Assembly: GCA_903824785.1 (NCBI GenBank)
Contig: CAIJYD010000097.1
Location: forward strand, 19,338-83,337
Reading direction: 5' to 3'
Length of the DNA stretch: 64,000 nt
Origin: an uncultured Bacteroidota bacterium
GTDB lineage: Bacteria; Bacteroidota; Bacteroidia; Bacteroidales; VadinHA17
Part shown: in pieces, positions 9,928 through 18,948 of the stretch
How positions within the stretch are numbered: the first letter of the stretch is position 1
How the letters are laid out: every line of letters begins with the position of its first letter
The notes under the pieces: generated by a model
Databases searched by the model: none
Told to the model about the DNA's origin: nothing
What the model saw: the letters and a program-made list of their open reading frames with translations, nothing else
Program-made: the position numbers and the translations under genes

Positions 9928-10644
9928 CTAAGGCTTCAGGCTATCATAAAACTTCAACACGGCTACAAAACTTTCAGGCTTCTTGCTTATCACCTTAATT
10001 TTATTGGACTTAATATAAACCTTTACCTGTTGCTTATTATCGCTAAGCAATGCAAGAAAGGCTCTCTTATTTTTTATATGATGAACAATCCCATTTTTGA
10101 GAAGGTATACTTTATCCGACTGAATAAATATGTCATACATTTTCCCCTGCGTAACACGCGAAATTTCTTTTCTGTATTTTACGTAAAGATCTGTCTTCCC
10201 GTTGTAAAGAACATCGACATACCCTTTCAGCTGGTTTATGCTGTCACCATCAAGTCTGCTGAACTGATGCAACCTGTTTTCATATTTCAAAGAAAAAGAA
10301 TCAACCATCTCCTTATTAAGCTGGAGAATCTTCTCATTGTCTGTAATTATCATTATTTCATCATTATAGATATCATACCTTAGATTGATATCGTCAAACG
10401 ATTTTCCGCTGACAATTACCGAACCCGGAACGAACTCCTTTGAAAAAAGAAACTGGTTCTCCTTAACCCTGAGATAAAGATTCCGCCAGATTCTGCCATT
10501 ATAAAGAATCTGTTTACCTGACAGGGTATCGGTTTCCGGTATCAGCTTAAGGAAAGTAAAGGAATTACACGATGCTCTCTCAGAAACACCGCATTGTATT
10601 AATACTGCCAGAAAAAATATTAAATAAAAATCAATTCTTCTCAT
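9928..10644 (-). CDS. Uncharacterised secreted protein, first gene of the TonB/DUF4249 operon
   Basis: A 238-residue protein with a signal peptide (YLIFFLAVLIQCGVS). I do not recognise a named family. The body alternates beta-strand-like segments (GSVIVSGKSFDDINLRYDIYNDEIMII, split by polar turns) with Lys-rich stretches, and the C-terminus is KVYIKSNKIKVISKKPESFVAVLKFYDSL. The same layout is seen in the 229-residue protein at 18228-18917, which ends YLKTNKVNFESQEDLLRFAEYL, so the two look like distant relatives. The gene precedes the TonB receptor by about 100 bp in the same direction. A periplasmic or outer-membrane accessory role is inferred from that position alone. Confidence 0.6.
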   Translation of the reverse strand: MRRIDFYLIFFLAVLIQCGVSERASCNSFTFLKLIPETDTLSGKQILYNGRIWRNLYLRVKENQFLFSKEFVPGSVIVSGKSFDDINLRYDIYNDEIMIITDNEKILQLNKEMVDSFSLKYENRLHQFSRLDGDSINQLKGYVDVLYNGKTDLYVKYRKEISRVTQGKMYDIFIQSDKVYLLKNGIVHHIKNKRAFLALLSDNKQQVKVYIKSNKIKVISKKPESFVAVLKFYDSLKP

Positions 10645-11237
10645 TAAAAGAAATCATAATATTGAAAAGCATGTTTCGTCATTAACTTTCAGGTGAATAT
10701 TCGCAAATGAAAGTTTCTCCGAAAGGGCAATTCTGTAAAAGTAATAATTCATTCAGATTTATTCTTAATATGACAACCGGAGTGAACCTTTTATTCCACA
10801 GAAAATTATTTTTCAATGAATTAATGAGGCAGATCCTCTAACAGATTAAGCATTACTTTAAACATTTTGCTAACTTTTATTTTATATGTTTTTAACCCTT
10901 GGTTTATTTCTGCTGACTTTGAATATCTCTATCTTTATCTGATTTAATTTACTTACTGTTATTCTCAACTTTCTCAAAATGACTAATGCAAAGAGCTATG
11001 CAAGAGCTGATTCAGACACTAAATGGTTTGAAATGGAAGGTAGTCTGGTCACCATTTCCGACAAAAAAGTAACACTCGAACCTTTTTCAGTATTTTTATA
11101 TTGAGGATGATTAAAAATATGAGATATTTGCATTACCGGCTAATGGAATCCGGATGGGAATGAACTCTTGCCCGATTGGGTCTTATCGATAATTCAATAT
11201 CTGCCAAGGCTGAGTTTTAACTGAAAAATACTTGTAT
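10645..11237. other. 593-bp divergent intergenic region
   Basis: This separates the leftward TonB operon from the rightward GH140-like gene and should contain both promoters. I find no full TAnnTTTG match with a good upstream element. The only coding-like content is a short open frame at 10979-11104, listed separately. The rest is AT-rich with no repeat that I can see. Confidence 0.5.
10979..11104 (+). pseudogene. Possible remnant of a glycosidase C-terminus
   Basis: A 41-codon frame whose last residues (LVTISDKKVTLEPFSVFLY) look like the closing beta-strands of a secreted glycoside hydrolase C-terminal domain; compare the ending of the partial protein at 1-315, SPYAVHLYK. The frame is closed by a stop not far upstream (10940-10942), with no signal peptide or catalytic part, so an intact gene is unlikely. 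It could be the decayed end of a gene once placed ahead of the GH140-like gene. This is a pattern judgement and may be chance. Confidence 0.3.
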
Positions 11238-12635
11238 ATGAAACCGATATTTATTATTTTTTCCTTGCTCCTTACTACTCTTAATTTACTGCAATCGCAG
11301 GAAAATCCATGGGAAGGTGCATCTGCAGATTTCACTCACGGAAAGCTGAAAGTCTCTGAAAACAAACGGTTCCTGATTTTTGAAGATGGTACCCCTTTTT
11401 ATTATCTCGGCGATACCGGATGGGAACTGTTTCATCGCCTCAATAAAGATGAGACTGAGAAATACCTTGAAAACCGTCGTTCAAAAGGTTTCACCGTTAT
11501 TCAGGCTGTAGCACTTGCAGAACTTGATGGGCTAAATACTCCTAATGCAGAAGGTAACAGACCTTTGATCGATAATGATCCACTGAAACCCAATGAAGAA
11601 TACTTTGCTCATGTCGACTGGGTTATCAGAAAGGCAAAAGAAAAAGGGATATTCATTGGATTACTTCCTACCTGGGGAGATAAAATTGATAAGCAGTTTG
11701 GAAAGGGGCCGGAGATCTTCAATGTAGAAAATGGTTATAAATATGGTCAGTGGATCGGCAAAAGGTATAAAGACTTTCCAAATATAATATGGATTAACGG
11801 AGGTGACCGTGACGGTGGGGGTAAGAATCAGCCTGTTTGGGAAGCTTTGGGAGAAGGTATTAAATCGGTCGATAAGAATCACCTGATGACATTTCATCCA
11901 TGGGGCGAGCATAGTTCTTCTGAATGGTTCCAGAATAGTAAATGGCTCGATTTCAATATGTGCCAGACAGGCCATTCCCAGCGCAGTTATTCAATTTATA
12001 AGCGGATAATAGTCAGAGATTATAACCTTGAACCTGTAAAGCCATGTTTCGATGGAGAGCCACGATATGAAGACCATCCTGTTGACTGGAAGCCTGAACA
12101 GATGGGATGGTTCGATGAAGCCGATGTAAGGCAGGCAATGTACTGGAATCTTTTTAGCGGCGGAGCAGGGCACACCTATGGTTGTCATCCAATCTGGCAG
12201 ATGCTGGCACCCGGAAGAACTCCTGCCGGATTTGCCCGTCATAACTGGTATGATGTTCTTGACCTGCCCGGAGCATTTGATCTGATTCATGCCCGCAGAC
12301 TGATGGAGTCGCATCCGTTTCTGACACGAATACCTGATCAGTCTCTGATTGTTCCTTCATATTATCCTGAAACAGATTATGTTGTGGCTACAAGAGGCGA
12401 TGGTTATGCTTTTGTCTATTTCCCGACAGGGTGGCCGGCAGAGATCCGTCTCGATAAACTGGGTGCCGGAACCTTAAATGCTTATTGGTTTAATCCAAGA
12501 AACGGAGAATCAAAGTTGTTTGAAACAGTTTCCGGAACAGCCATTCGCAGATTCACACCACCTTCCAAAGGCCGTGGAAACGACTGGATCCTTGTCCTTG
12601 ACGACGCTTCTAAAAACTTCAAATTGAATAAATAA
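11238..12635 (+). CDS. GH140-like (DUF4038) secreted glycoside hydrolase
   Basis: A 465-residue protein with a signal peptide (IFIIFSLLLTTLNLLQSQ). The TIM-barrel DUF4038 region covers about residues 38-360, with the typical opening FEDGTPFYYLGDTGWELFHR. Candidate catalytic acids are Asp190 in IIWINGGDRDGGG and Glu274 in PCFDGEPRYE, in the places expected for the GH140 apiosidase group. The last about 90 residues fit the putative collagen-binding domain that follows DUF4038 (YAFVYFPTGWPAEI, WFNPRNGES). GH140 enzymes release apiose from rhamnogalacturonan II, but many DUF4038 proteins have other or unknown targets, so the substrate is open. A TTG at 11232 is in frame, but the ATG at 11238 is the natural start. 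The PQQ-type gene follows after one base. Confidence 0.8.
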   Translation: MKPIFIIFSLLLTTLNLLQSQENPWEGASADFTHGKLKVSENKRFLIFEDGTPFYYLGDTGWELFHRLNKDETEKYLENRRSKGFTVIQAVALAELDGLNTPNAEGNRPLIDNDPLKPNEEYFAHVDWVIRKAKEKGIFIGLLPTWGDKIDKQFGKGPEIFNVENGYKYGQWIGKRYKDFPNIIWINGGDRDGGGKNQPVWEALGEGIKSVDKNHLMTFHPWGEHSSSEWFQNSKWLDFNMCQTGHSQRSYSIYKRIIVRDYNLEPVKPCFDGEPRYEDHPVDWKPEQMGWFDEADVRQAMYWNLFSGGAGHTYGCHPIWQMLAPGRTPAGFARHNWYDVLDLPGAFDLIHARRLMESHPFLTRIPDQSLIVPSYYPETDYVVATRGDGYAFVYFPTGWPAEIRLDKLGAGTLNAYWFNPRNGESKLFETVSGTAIRRFTPPSKGRGNDWILVLDDASKNFKLNK

Positions 12636-12636
12636 T

Positions 12637-13917
12637 ATGAACCATTTCAGATCAACAATAATTGCAGGTTGCCTGCTGATAGTATGTCAGTTACAAGCCA
12701 ACGGACAACAATCAAACTGGACTCATTTCAGAGGAAGCGACCTGAACGGAATCTCGAAAGAGACAAATGTTCCTGCTCTATGGAGTGATTCTACAGGTAT
12801 AAAATGGAAAACAGAAATTATCGGAAAGGGGTGGTCATCACCGGTGGTTTACGGGAATCAGGTATGGTTAACTACAGCTACAGCAGATGGAAAACAGATG
12901 TATGGTGTATGCTTAAACTCTGAAACAGGTAAAGAGGTTTATAACATTAAACTTTTTGAACCGGAAGTTACATACTCAAAACACGAAATAAATACATACG
13001 CCTCTCCTACCCCTTGTATTGAACAGGGCTCTGTTTACCTCCATTTCGGAAGTTATGGAACTGCCTGTATCAGAACCAAAGACGGATCATTAGCCTGGAA
13101 ACGTACTGACCTTAACTGCGAACATGTACAGGGGCCGGGTTCATCACCTTTAATATACAAAAATCTTTTAATCCTGCATCTGGAAGGTACTGATGTTCAG
13201 TATATTGTTGCTTTGAATAAAACAACAGGAAAAACAGTCTGGAAAAAAGAGCGTCCAAAAGATTGCTATGACAAACTACAACCAATTGGTAAAAAAGCAT
13301 ATATAACCCCGATCGTGGTAAATGTTAAAGGCAAAGATATTCTGATATCTAACGGATCCGCCGCATGCATTGCTTATAATCCGGAAACAGGCGAAGAGAT
13401 CTGGCGGGTTGTTCAGGGAGAAGATTCAACAATATCGATGCCTGTTGCTGAAAATGGCATCATTTACTTTTATACCGGATTCGTGGTACCCAAAGAGGGT
13501 GAAAGATACTCGGAACTGATGGCTGTAGATCCAAAAGGTTCGGGGGATGTAACCTCCACACATATAGTATGGCGGATAAAAACTCCTGTATTACAGCTAC
13601 TCACACCACTTATAAAAGACGGGTTAATCTATACCGTCGACACTATGAACAACCTGTTCTGTATTGATGCTGTAACAGGGAAGACAGTGTATACCAAAAG
13701 ATTAACAGGAAAATACAATTCCTCTCCGGTTTATGCCGGAGGTAACATTTATTTTACTTCAACAACCGGAGAAACAACTATAATAAAGGAGGGCCGGAGC
13801 CTGCAGATATTATCTCGAAACAAACTTAAGGGTGAAGTATTTGCTACACCTGCAATAACCAACAAATCAATAATGCTTCGGGCAGGAACCACCCTGTATT
13901 GCATTGGGTCGAATTAA
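12637..13917 (+). CDS. PQQ-like beta-propeller protein (secreted)
   Basis: A 426-residue protein with a signal peptide (IIAGCLLIVCQLQANG, then Q). It has repeated beta-propeller blades of the PQQ/BamB type: WSSPVVYGNQVWLTTATADG, AACIAYNPETGEEIWRVV, NLFCIDAVTGKTVYTKRL and SSPVYAGGNIYFTS. Each blade carries the A-x-D/N-x-x-T-G-x-x-x-W core. There is no evidence of a catalytic quinone-binding dehydrogenase domain, so it may bind a ligand or act as a scaffold. It starts one base after the GH140-like stop and is surely in the same operon. Such proteins often accompany Gfo/Idh/MocA and DUF1080 genes in this phylum. Confidence 0.8.
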   Translation: MNHFRSTIIAGCLLIVCQLQANGQQSNWTHFRGSDLNGISKETNVPALWSDSTGIKWKTEIIGKGWSSPVVYGNQVWLTTATADGKQMYGVCLNSETGKEVYNIKLFEPEVTYSKHEINTYASPTPCIEQGSVYLHFGSYGTACIRTKDGSLAWKRTDLNCEHVQGPGSSPLIYKNLLILHLEGTDVQYIVALNKTTGKTVWKKERPKDCYDKLQPIGKKAYITPIVVNVKGKDILISNGSAACIAYNPETGEEIWRVVQGEDSTISMPVAENGIIYFYTGFVVPKEGERYSELMAVDPKGSGDVTSTHIVWRIKTPVLQLLTPLIKDGLIYTVDTMNNLFCIDAVTGKTVYTKRLTGKYNSSPVYAGGNIYFTSTTGETTIIKEGRSLQILSRNKLKGEVFATPAITNKSIMLRAGTTLYCIGSN

Positions 13918-13932
13918 GAAGCAGACTCTTTG

Positions 13933-15330
13933 TCAATGGGCAGGAAACATCTCTTCAAAATGCGGCATCGGGTCGAAAATTCCTCCTCCGGTTTTATAAA
14001 ACCCGCTGTTTAGTTCATACACTCCGCCTTTTACAGCAACCCACGGTTCATCTTTCCGCGGATGATAGTTTAGCATGCTGTTCCAGTTTTTGTAATTCTG
14101 ATGTCCGTTGCTTTCCACCAATCCCAGGTTTCCTATTCCCGGAAAAGATTCAAGCCGCGCTGCTACATTTTTATTCCATTCAACCAACACAGGATTAACA
14201 GTAAGGTCGGCACAGAAACAGGGAATATTTCGCTCAAAAGCAGCCTGTGCAATTTTCATTGTCATACTCAGGGTTTTTGCAATTGCTTTCAGTGCAATTG
14301 CTTTATATCCCATTTGAATGCGTTTAATTGCATCCTCCACAGTATGAGCGCTTTCATCAGCTGCTAAACGAACAGGTATATCGCTTGCATCAATTTCAAT
14401 CTCTTCAGGAAATGGCTCTTCAATAATTGCAATCTGATCGAAGGCACCAATCTTCTGTGCATGGTCGAGCAGTTTTAGGAGCGTCTCCTTCTTTTCATAC
14501 CTGCCGTTGGCATCAAAATAATATGGAAGTTTACCGTCTTTTGTATATGAAGTTCTCACATTACCAATAGCCTGATGAATGGCTGTCAGCCTTGCTTTAT
14601 CTTTTTCAAGCATCTCTTCCTGGGTGCCGGGTTGTCCTATCTTGATCTTCATGAAGAAGTATCCCTTGTCGGTGGCAGCCTTAATCTCATCAATTGGAAT
14701 TGTATAAGCCATCAATGGAATGGCGGCCACCTTTTCATGTTTATGAGAGAGGGCAGGCTTATAAGCTGCAGGGATCATATCATCGAATGTTGTGAAATCA
14801 TTTTCTTTTGCATAAAGAAGCCAGGCAGCATTGTCTAAACCAACAAGGGCATTCAGGGCAAATGTTTTCCGCAAAGCAGGATTTGATGTGATCTTTTTTC
14901 CATACTCATAAACTTCGGGATACAATAGGTCAAGTAACTCCATTGGCGTTGTAAAGCTCAATCCTTTAACTATTTGCACAGCCTTTTCAGTCATGGCATA
15001 CATCAGTGCATTACCACCGCTTTCCGAGTGATCTGCAAAGATCTTTGCATCTGACCAAAGAACGCTTTGGGTACATAATCCTATTGTATGGTTCCCTGAA
15101 ATGCTTTCCAGATAAGCTGCCGATTGCCATATTTCTGTCATATATCCTCCTTTAAAACCAAAAGGACGGATCAGAGGCTCGCGCTCAAAATTTGAATTTA
15201 CCCGGGATATTTTAATCGTTTTTGGTATAATATTTTTACCTCCTGAAACTACAAAATCAAGAGGCCCGGCAATAGCACCTGCTCCAGCAAGTGCTGCCGT
15301 TGATATAAATTCCCGTCTGTTTTGCTTCAT
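13933..15330 (-). CDS. Tat-exported enolase-superfamily enzyme (mandelate racemase/muconate lactonizing type)
   Basis: 465 residues with a twin-arginine leader (QNRREFISTAALAGAGAIAG). The C-terminal barrel has the superfamily signature: the lysine pair in FFMKIKIGQPG, metal ligands in YYFDANGRY, IIEEPFPEE and RLAADESAHT, and the second-side lysine in AIALKAIAKTLS. The N-terminal capping domain covers about residues 40-190. Superfamily members abstract a proton alpha to a carboxylate (racemases, epimerases, sugar-acid dehydratases). The specific substrate cannot be read from these motifs, though a sugar acid is plausible given the setting. It is convergent with the PQQ-like gene (15-bp gap). 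The Gfo/Idh/MocA gene lies 10 bp upstream, in the same operon. Confidence 0.82.
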   Translation of the reverse strand: MKQNRREFISTAALAGAGAIAGPLDFVVSGGKNIIPKTIKISRVNSNFEREPLIRPFGFKGGYMTEIWQSAAYLESISGNHTIGLCTQSVLWSDAKIFADHSESGGNALMYAMTEKAVQIVKGLSFTTPMELLDLLYPEVYEYGKKITSNPALRKTFALNALVGLDNAAWLLYAKENDFTTFDDMIPAAYKPALSHKHEKVAAIPLMAYTIPIDEIKAATDKGYFFMKIKIGQPGTQEEMLEKDKARLTAIHQAIGNVRTSYTKDGKLPYYFDANGRYEKKETLLKLLDHAQKIGAFDQIAIIEEPFPEEIEIDASDIPVRLAADESAHTVEDAIKRIQMGYKAIALKAIAKTLSMTMKIAQAAFERNIPCFCADLTVNPVLVEWNKNVAARLESFPGIGNLGLVESNGHQNYKNWNSMLNYHPRKDEPWVAVKGGVYELNSGFYKTGGGIFDPMPHFEEMFPAH

Positions 15331-15340
15331 TTACCTTTCT

Positions 15341-16744
15341 TTAAATTTTCCAGGGGCTCCTGTATTCGTACTGAAGCAACTTATTAGCTGCTTCGCTGTT
15401 TGTAAACCGCTCATTCACCTGATCCCATTGCAGTCTCTCGCGTGTTGCAAGGGCTATGTTTGCCAGATGTGCAAATGAGGTGGAGCGATGGCCATCTTCA
15501 AGCGTGCAGAACGGTTTTTGACGCGACTTAATACAATCGAGAAAATTACGTATCAACCCGGAAGTACTGTCAGCGCTGCTGCCATCATCAAGGATCTGGC
15601 TTGGATTTTTAAATTCTTCTGCCTCAACCTGTTTGCTCCACGATTGGAACTGTCCATTTGTTGCAGGCACTACCCTGTAACCCTTTTCGCTTGCATAAAG
15701 ATTAGCTTTTGTTCCGCGCAATTCAAGCTCTCCATAAGGGAACAACTCTCCACTGCTGGCTTCATATATTGAAAACGATATGATTTTTTTTGATGCAAAC
15801 TCAAACGTTACCTGCATGGTATCAGCGATATCTGCATCATGGTCGAGGACAAATTTACCTCCGTGTGCAGTAATGGCCACAGGTGCTACTTCTCCCATCA
15901 ACCAACGGATAGCATCCATATAATGAACACCCCAATTTCCCATCTGGCTTGAGAAATCGCTCCACCAACGGAACATATACGGAGCCATATTATATTGATA
16001 AGGCCGGTATGCTCTTGGCCCAAGCCACATATCCCAGTCAAAATCTTTGGGTGGTGGTTCCGGTTTCAGCTTACCGATTCCATCCGGAGCCATGTTGCTG
16101 ATACGGGCAGCCCGGGCAACAGTTACCCTGCCGATCTTACCTTCAGGAATCTCTTTTGCCAGTTTCTGAAAAACAACATTTCCCCGGCGGTTCAGTCCCA
16201 CGGCCACAACCCTGTTACTGGCCTCCCAGGCATTTACCATCTTTCGTCCTTCCACCAAAGTGTTTGTAAGTGGTTTTTCAACATAAACATCTTTTCCGGC
16301 TTTAATGGCATCTATAACCTGAATGGCATGCCAGTGATCGGGAGTTGCAACACATACTGCATCGATGTTCTTGTTATCAAGGAGTTTACGATAATCTTTA
16401 TATGTCACAGGTGTTTTTGGAAATTTCTCCCCCATTTTTGGCACCTGGCCTGGCATCACCTTAAGATAACGCTGATCTACTTTACTACGGTCGCGCATCA
16501 GGTAGGGTTCATAAATATCGCACAAAGCTGCAACCTCCATATCAGGCTGACCCATAAACAGGTTAAGAAGCTGTGAGCCCCTGTTCCCGATTCCGATAAA
16601 GCCCATGTTGATTTTATCGTTTGCGCCAATAATCCTGTTATAGCTTGCTGCACTCAGCGATGAAGCCCCGAGAGTCATCCCTGCAGTTACAATACCTGTT
16701 TTGGCAATAAACTCACGCCGGGTTGTTTTGTTTTTGCTTTTCAT
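15341..16744 (-). CDS. Tat-exported Gfo/Idh/MocA family oxidoreductase
   Basis: 467 residues with a twin-arginine leader (TTRREFIAKTGIVTAGMTLG). The Rossmann domain begins with INMGFIGIGNRGSQLL, and the next motif is the typical DAVCVATPDHWHAIQVIDAIKAGKDV followed by YVEKPLT, whose EKP lysine is the usual catalytic or cofactor-contact residue. The C-terminal region covers the substrate-binding alpha/beta fold (NWGVHYMDAIRWLMG). The family uses NAD(P), often tightly bound, to oxidise sugars, commonly at C3. Export by Tat suits a protein that folds with cofactor in the cytoplasm. An ATG at 16756 adds four residues; the ATG at 16744 fits the leader better. The neighbours are the enolase-type enzyme and the DUF1080 protein. 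Confidence 0.87.
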   Translation of the reverse strand: MKSKNKTTRREFIAKTGIVTAGMTLGASSLSAASYNRIIGANDKINMGFIGIGNRGSQLLNLFMGQPDMEVAALCDIYEPYLMRDRSKVDQRYLKVMPGQVPKMGEKFPKTPVTYKDYRKLLDNKNIDAVCVATPDHWHAIQVIDAIKAGKDVYVEKPLTNTLVEGRKMVNAWEASNRVVAVGLNRRGNVVFQKLAKEIPEGKIGRVTVARAARISNMAPDGIGKLKPEPPPKDFDWDMWLGPRAYRPYQYNMAPYMFRWWSDFSSQMGNWGVHYMDAIRWLMGEVAPVAITAHGGKFVLDHDADIADTMQVTFEFASKKIISFSIYEASSGELFPYGELELRGTKANLYASEKGYRVVPATNGQFQSWSKQVEAEEFKNPSQILDDGSSADSTSGLIRNFLDCIKSRQKPFCTLEDGHRSTSFAHLANIALATRERLQWDQVNERFTNSEAANKLLQYEYRSPWKI

Positions 16745-16795
16745 AGTTAAACACACCGTTAAGATTAAAATTTAAACACCTAAGAATCAATGTAT

Positions 16796-17839
16796 TTACT
16801 TAACAATAGGTGTTAAAATAAGATTCCGGTACTGTACTGTTCCATGATCGCCCTGAAGATAGATAGGACCGGCAGAAAATACATCGGATATCATTGCGCC
16901 GCCAGTTGGCCCGTAAACAGGCTGGTTGTCGATAATTTTGACTCCATTAAGAATAACGGTGATGTGCCTCTGGCAAAGAGTTATATCCATTGACTGCCAT
17001 TCGCCGGCAGGTTTTTCAGCAGCTACAACAGGTTTGATACGGCTATAAACAGCTCCCATATTATGTGGGTCCAGCTCTTTTTTATAAGAATCAACAACCT
17101 GTATCTCATACATTCCACGAAGGTAAACGCCACTGTTGCTTCCAAGAGGTACGTTAACTTCCAGCTTCAGATTAAAATCTTCGAATACCTGTTCGGTCCT
17201 GAGGTTGCCATAGCTTACATGAGGTGCTCCTTCAGTCTGAACCGGATTATTTGATAAAATTCCATCTACAACGGAGAAACCATTTTTTTGCTTTTCATTT
17301 ATCAGTTTCCAGCCTGTCAGATCTTTTCCGTTTAACAATGTAACAGGTGTACCAAACTTCAGTGCAGCCATATCTGGTGCAGGAGGAGGCACCGGCAATT
17401 TTGTTCCGGTAAAGGTGGTTGTATCGACACCGGTACCTGTGCTTTTTGGATTCAGGAGAAGACCGTCAATCTTATCTCCGTTTTTTACAATCTCCAGCCA
17501 GCTTGTAACTACCTGTGTTTTAACAGGATTTTTATTATCGTCAAATTGACGTACAACACTATTTGAACGTGTTACCGTCAGCACATGATCCTTTGCAAGG
17601 AAAATATTTGAAACAGGAAGCACACTTCCACCACCCCAGAGAATATCACCGTCGAGATATTTATCGGCCTGTCGCACTTCCAGCCAGCCAACAGAACCGC
17701 CTTGAATATCGATGGTCCACTGTCCGATAAATTCAGAAATATCTGTTTTTTGTACAGGCGCAACTTTATTTTCACATTTACATGATGAGATGGAAAATGA
17801 AACAATAACTGCTGCCAGAAAGAAGAAAATAGTTTTCAT
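16796..17839 (-). CDS. DUF1080 (3-keto-glycoside hydrolase/lyase type) lipoprotein
   Basis: 347 residues with a lipoprotein leader (SFSISSCKCE, Cys20). Residues about 35-150 form an extra beta-rich domain (QWTIDIQGGSVGWLEV...DGDILWGGGS). Residues about 160-345 are the DUF1080 concanavalin-like fold (LLNGKDLTGWKLINE, SNSGVYLRGMYEIQVVDSY, GEWQSMDITLCQRHITVILNG). Members of this family act on 3-keto-glycosides made by Gfo/Idh/MocA oxidoreductases in Bacteroides. The Gfo/Idh/MocA gene is directly downstream (about 50 bp), so a two-step oxidative cleavage of a glycoside at the cell envelope is a reasonable inference. The exact sugar is unknown. Confidence 0.82.
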   Translation of the reverse strand: MKTIFFFLAAVIVSFSISSCKCENKVAPVQKTDISEFIGQWTIDIQGGSVGWLEVRQADKYLDGDILWGGGSVLPVSNIFLAKDHVLTVTRSNSVVRQFDDNKNPVKTQVVTSWLEIVKNGDKIDGLLLNPKSTGTGVDTTTFTGTKLPVPPPAPDMAALKFGTPVTLLNGKDLTGWKLINEKQKNGFSVVDGILSNNPVQTEGAPHVSYGNLRTEQVFEDFNLKLEVNVPLGSNSGVYLRGMYEIQVVDSYKKELDPHNMGAVYSRIKPVVAAEKPAGEWQSMDITLCQRHITVILNGVKIIDNQPVYGPTGGAMISDVFSAGPIYLQGDHGTVQYRNLILTPIVK

Positions 17840-18227
17840 AGGTTTGAGTATTAAAAGTTAATAATTGCATCTGAATAGTTTATAAAGTTAAAGAAAAGTT
17901 TGGAGTCCCAATTAGTCTGCAAAATTAAAAGTAAGCTTTTAAATATATTATGAGTGCCGGGAATCAAAAATAATCTCGAAACAACTGATTATGAGATTCC
18001 TCGCTATAGCTCGGAATGACAGCATTTTTTGTGATTTTAGGGGAAGCTGAGGATACTCATTGATGTTGTCATTCCGAGCGAATCCGCCATAAAGCGGAGA
18101 AGTGAGGAACCGAGTCCCTGCTTTTAGATTCGAGCTCACCGAAGGTAATCTCCTTTAATTAACAACTGTATCTTGTCAAAAAGAAATACCTAATTTACGT
18201 CTGGTACCCGTCTGAAAAACAATCATA
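17840..18227. other. 388-bp intergenic region holding a palindromic repeat element
   Basis: This lies between two genes on the minus strand. The leftmost about 150 bases are AT-rich and should hold the DUF1080 promoter. The middle (about 17991-18153) carries an inverted-repeat element described separately. Nothing coding is convincing here; a short frame through the repeat is not gene-like. Confidence 0.6.
17991..18153. repeat. Palindromic interspersed repeat (CATTCCGAG type)
   Basis: GCTCGGAATGACA (18009-18021) is repeated in inverted form as TGTCATTCCGAGC (18067-18079), a 13-base perfect match. The outer flanks also mirror each other (ATTCCTCGCTA against AGTGAGGAAC). The right end, 18131-18153, matches 30147-30169 in inverted orientation at 22 of 23 bases. 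This is the type of short interspersed palindromic sequence scattered between genes in many Bacteroidota genomes. No transposase is present. Confidence 0.7.
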
Positions 18228-18917
18228 TCAGAGAGTACCCAGATATTCAGCAAATCTTAAAAGATCCTCCTGTGATTCAAAATTGACTTTGTTTGTCTTT
18301 AAATATTGCTGTATTTCAACATTTTTCTGCGGAAATTGCTGCAGTACATTCTTCTTTCTGAATTGCACAAAATTTCCTGAAGGGATTGAAAAACTATATT
18401 CGAAGGTCTTCTGGAATACCATATCTTCGTTTGGCACCAGATCATAAAAATTACCTCCGGCTGTCATAGAATTGTATGAATCAACTGATGCTCCTCTGGT
18501 TGCTACACCAAAACCATTTTTCCTGAGAACTTCCGTCAGTTTATAGTACTGCTTCAATACAACCCTGACCTGTCCGTCAGATATCATTTCAAGATAACCG
18601 CTATCATAGAAATAAATATCATTCCCGACAGTTAAGGTATTGATATCCTTTTTCTTTGAAATGGACAAAGTATCCACCCCCTGGATAAACTCCATCTCAC
18701 TCAGCAGAAAATTATAATTAAACCTGCCGTTGCTTACACGCCCGTTTTTAAAAATTATCTGTCCGTCCAGAAATTCCGGGTAGCGATACCTTACTATAGC
18801 CGGAAAATAGTCGAGAACTTTTGTCCCTGCCATTACGGTTATGGTTTTATTCTTCTGCGCTGACAAACTGATAGTTAAAAACAGAACTGAAGTGATGATA
18901 AAAATAATTTTCTTCAT
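18228..18917 (-). CDS. Uncharacterised secreted protein (229 aa)
   Basis: It has a signal peptide (IIFIITSVLFLTISLSAQ) and a mixed body with Gly/Tyr-rich turns (FLDGQIIFKNGRVSNGRFNYN, interrupted). I do not recognise a named family. The order of features (beta strands after the leader, a Lys-rich middle, then QYLKTNKVNFESQEDLLRFAEYL) resembles the 238-residue protein at 9928-10644. It lies downstream of rmuC on the same strand (about 30 bp), but a -7-like element inside the end of rmuC suggests its own promoter. Function unknown. Confidence 0.6.
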   Translation of the reverse strand: MKKIIFIITSVLFLTISLSAQKNKTITVMAGTKVLDYFPAIVRYRYPEFLDGQIIFKNGRVSNGRFNYNFLLSEMEFIQGVDTLSISKKKDINTLTVGNDIYFYDSGYLEMISDGQVRVVLKQYYKLTEVLRKNGFGVATRGASVDSYNSMTAGGNFYDLVPNEDMVFQKTFEYSFSIPSGNFVQFRKKNVLQQFPQKNVEIQQYLKTNKVNFESQEDLLRFAEYLGTL

Positions 18918-18940
18918 TGTACAAGAATATTAACAATTTT

Positions 18941-18948
18941 CAAATTTA
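18941..18948 (-). promoter_or_regulatory. Predicted -7 element for the 229-aa secreted protein
   Basis: On the minus strand it reads TAAATTTG (TAnnTTTG), 24 bases before the ATG at 18917 and overlapping the last codons of rmuC. No clear -33 element is seen. Confidence 0.33.
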
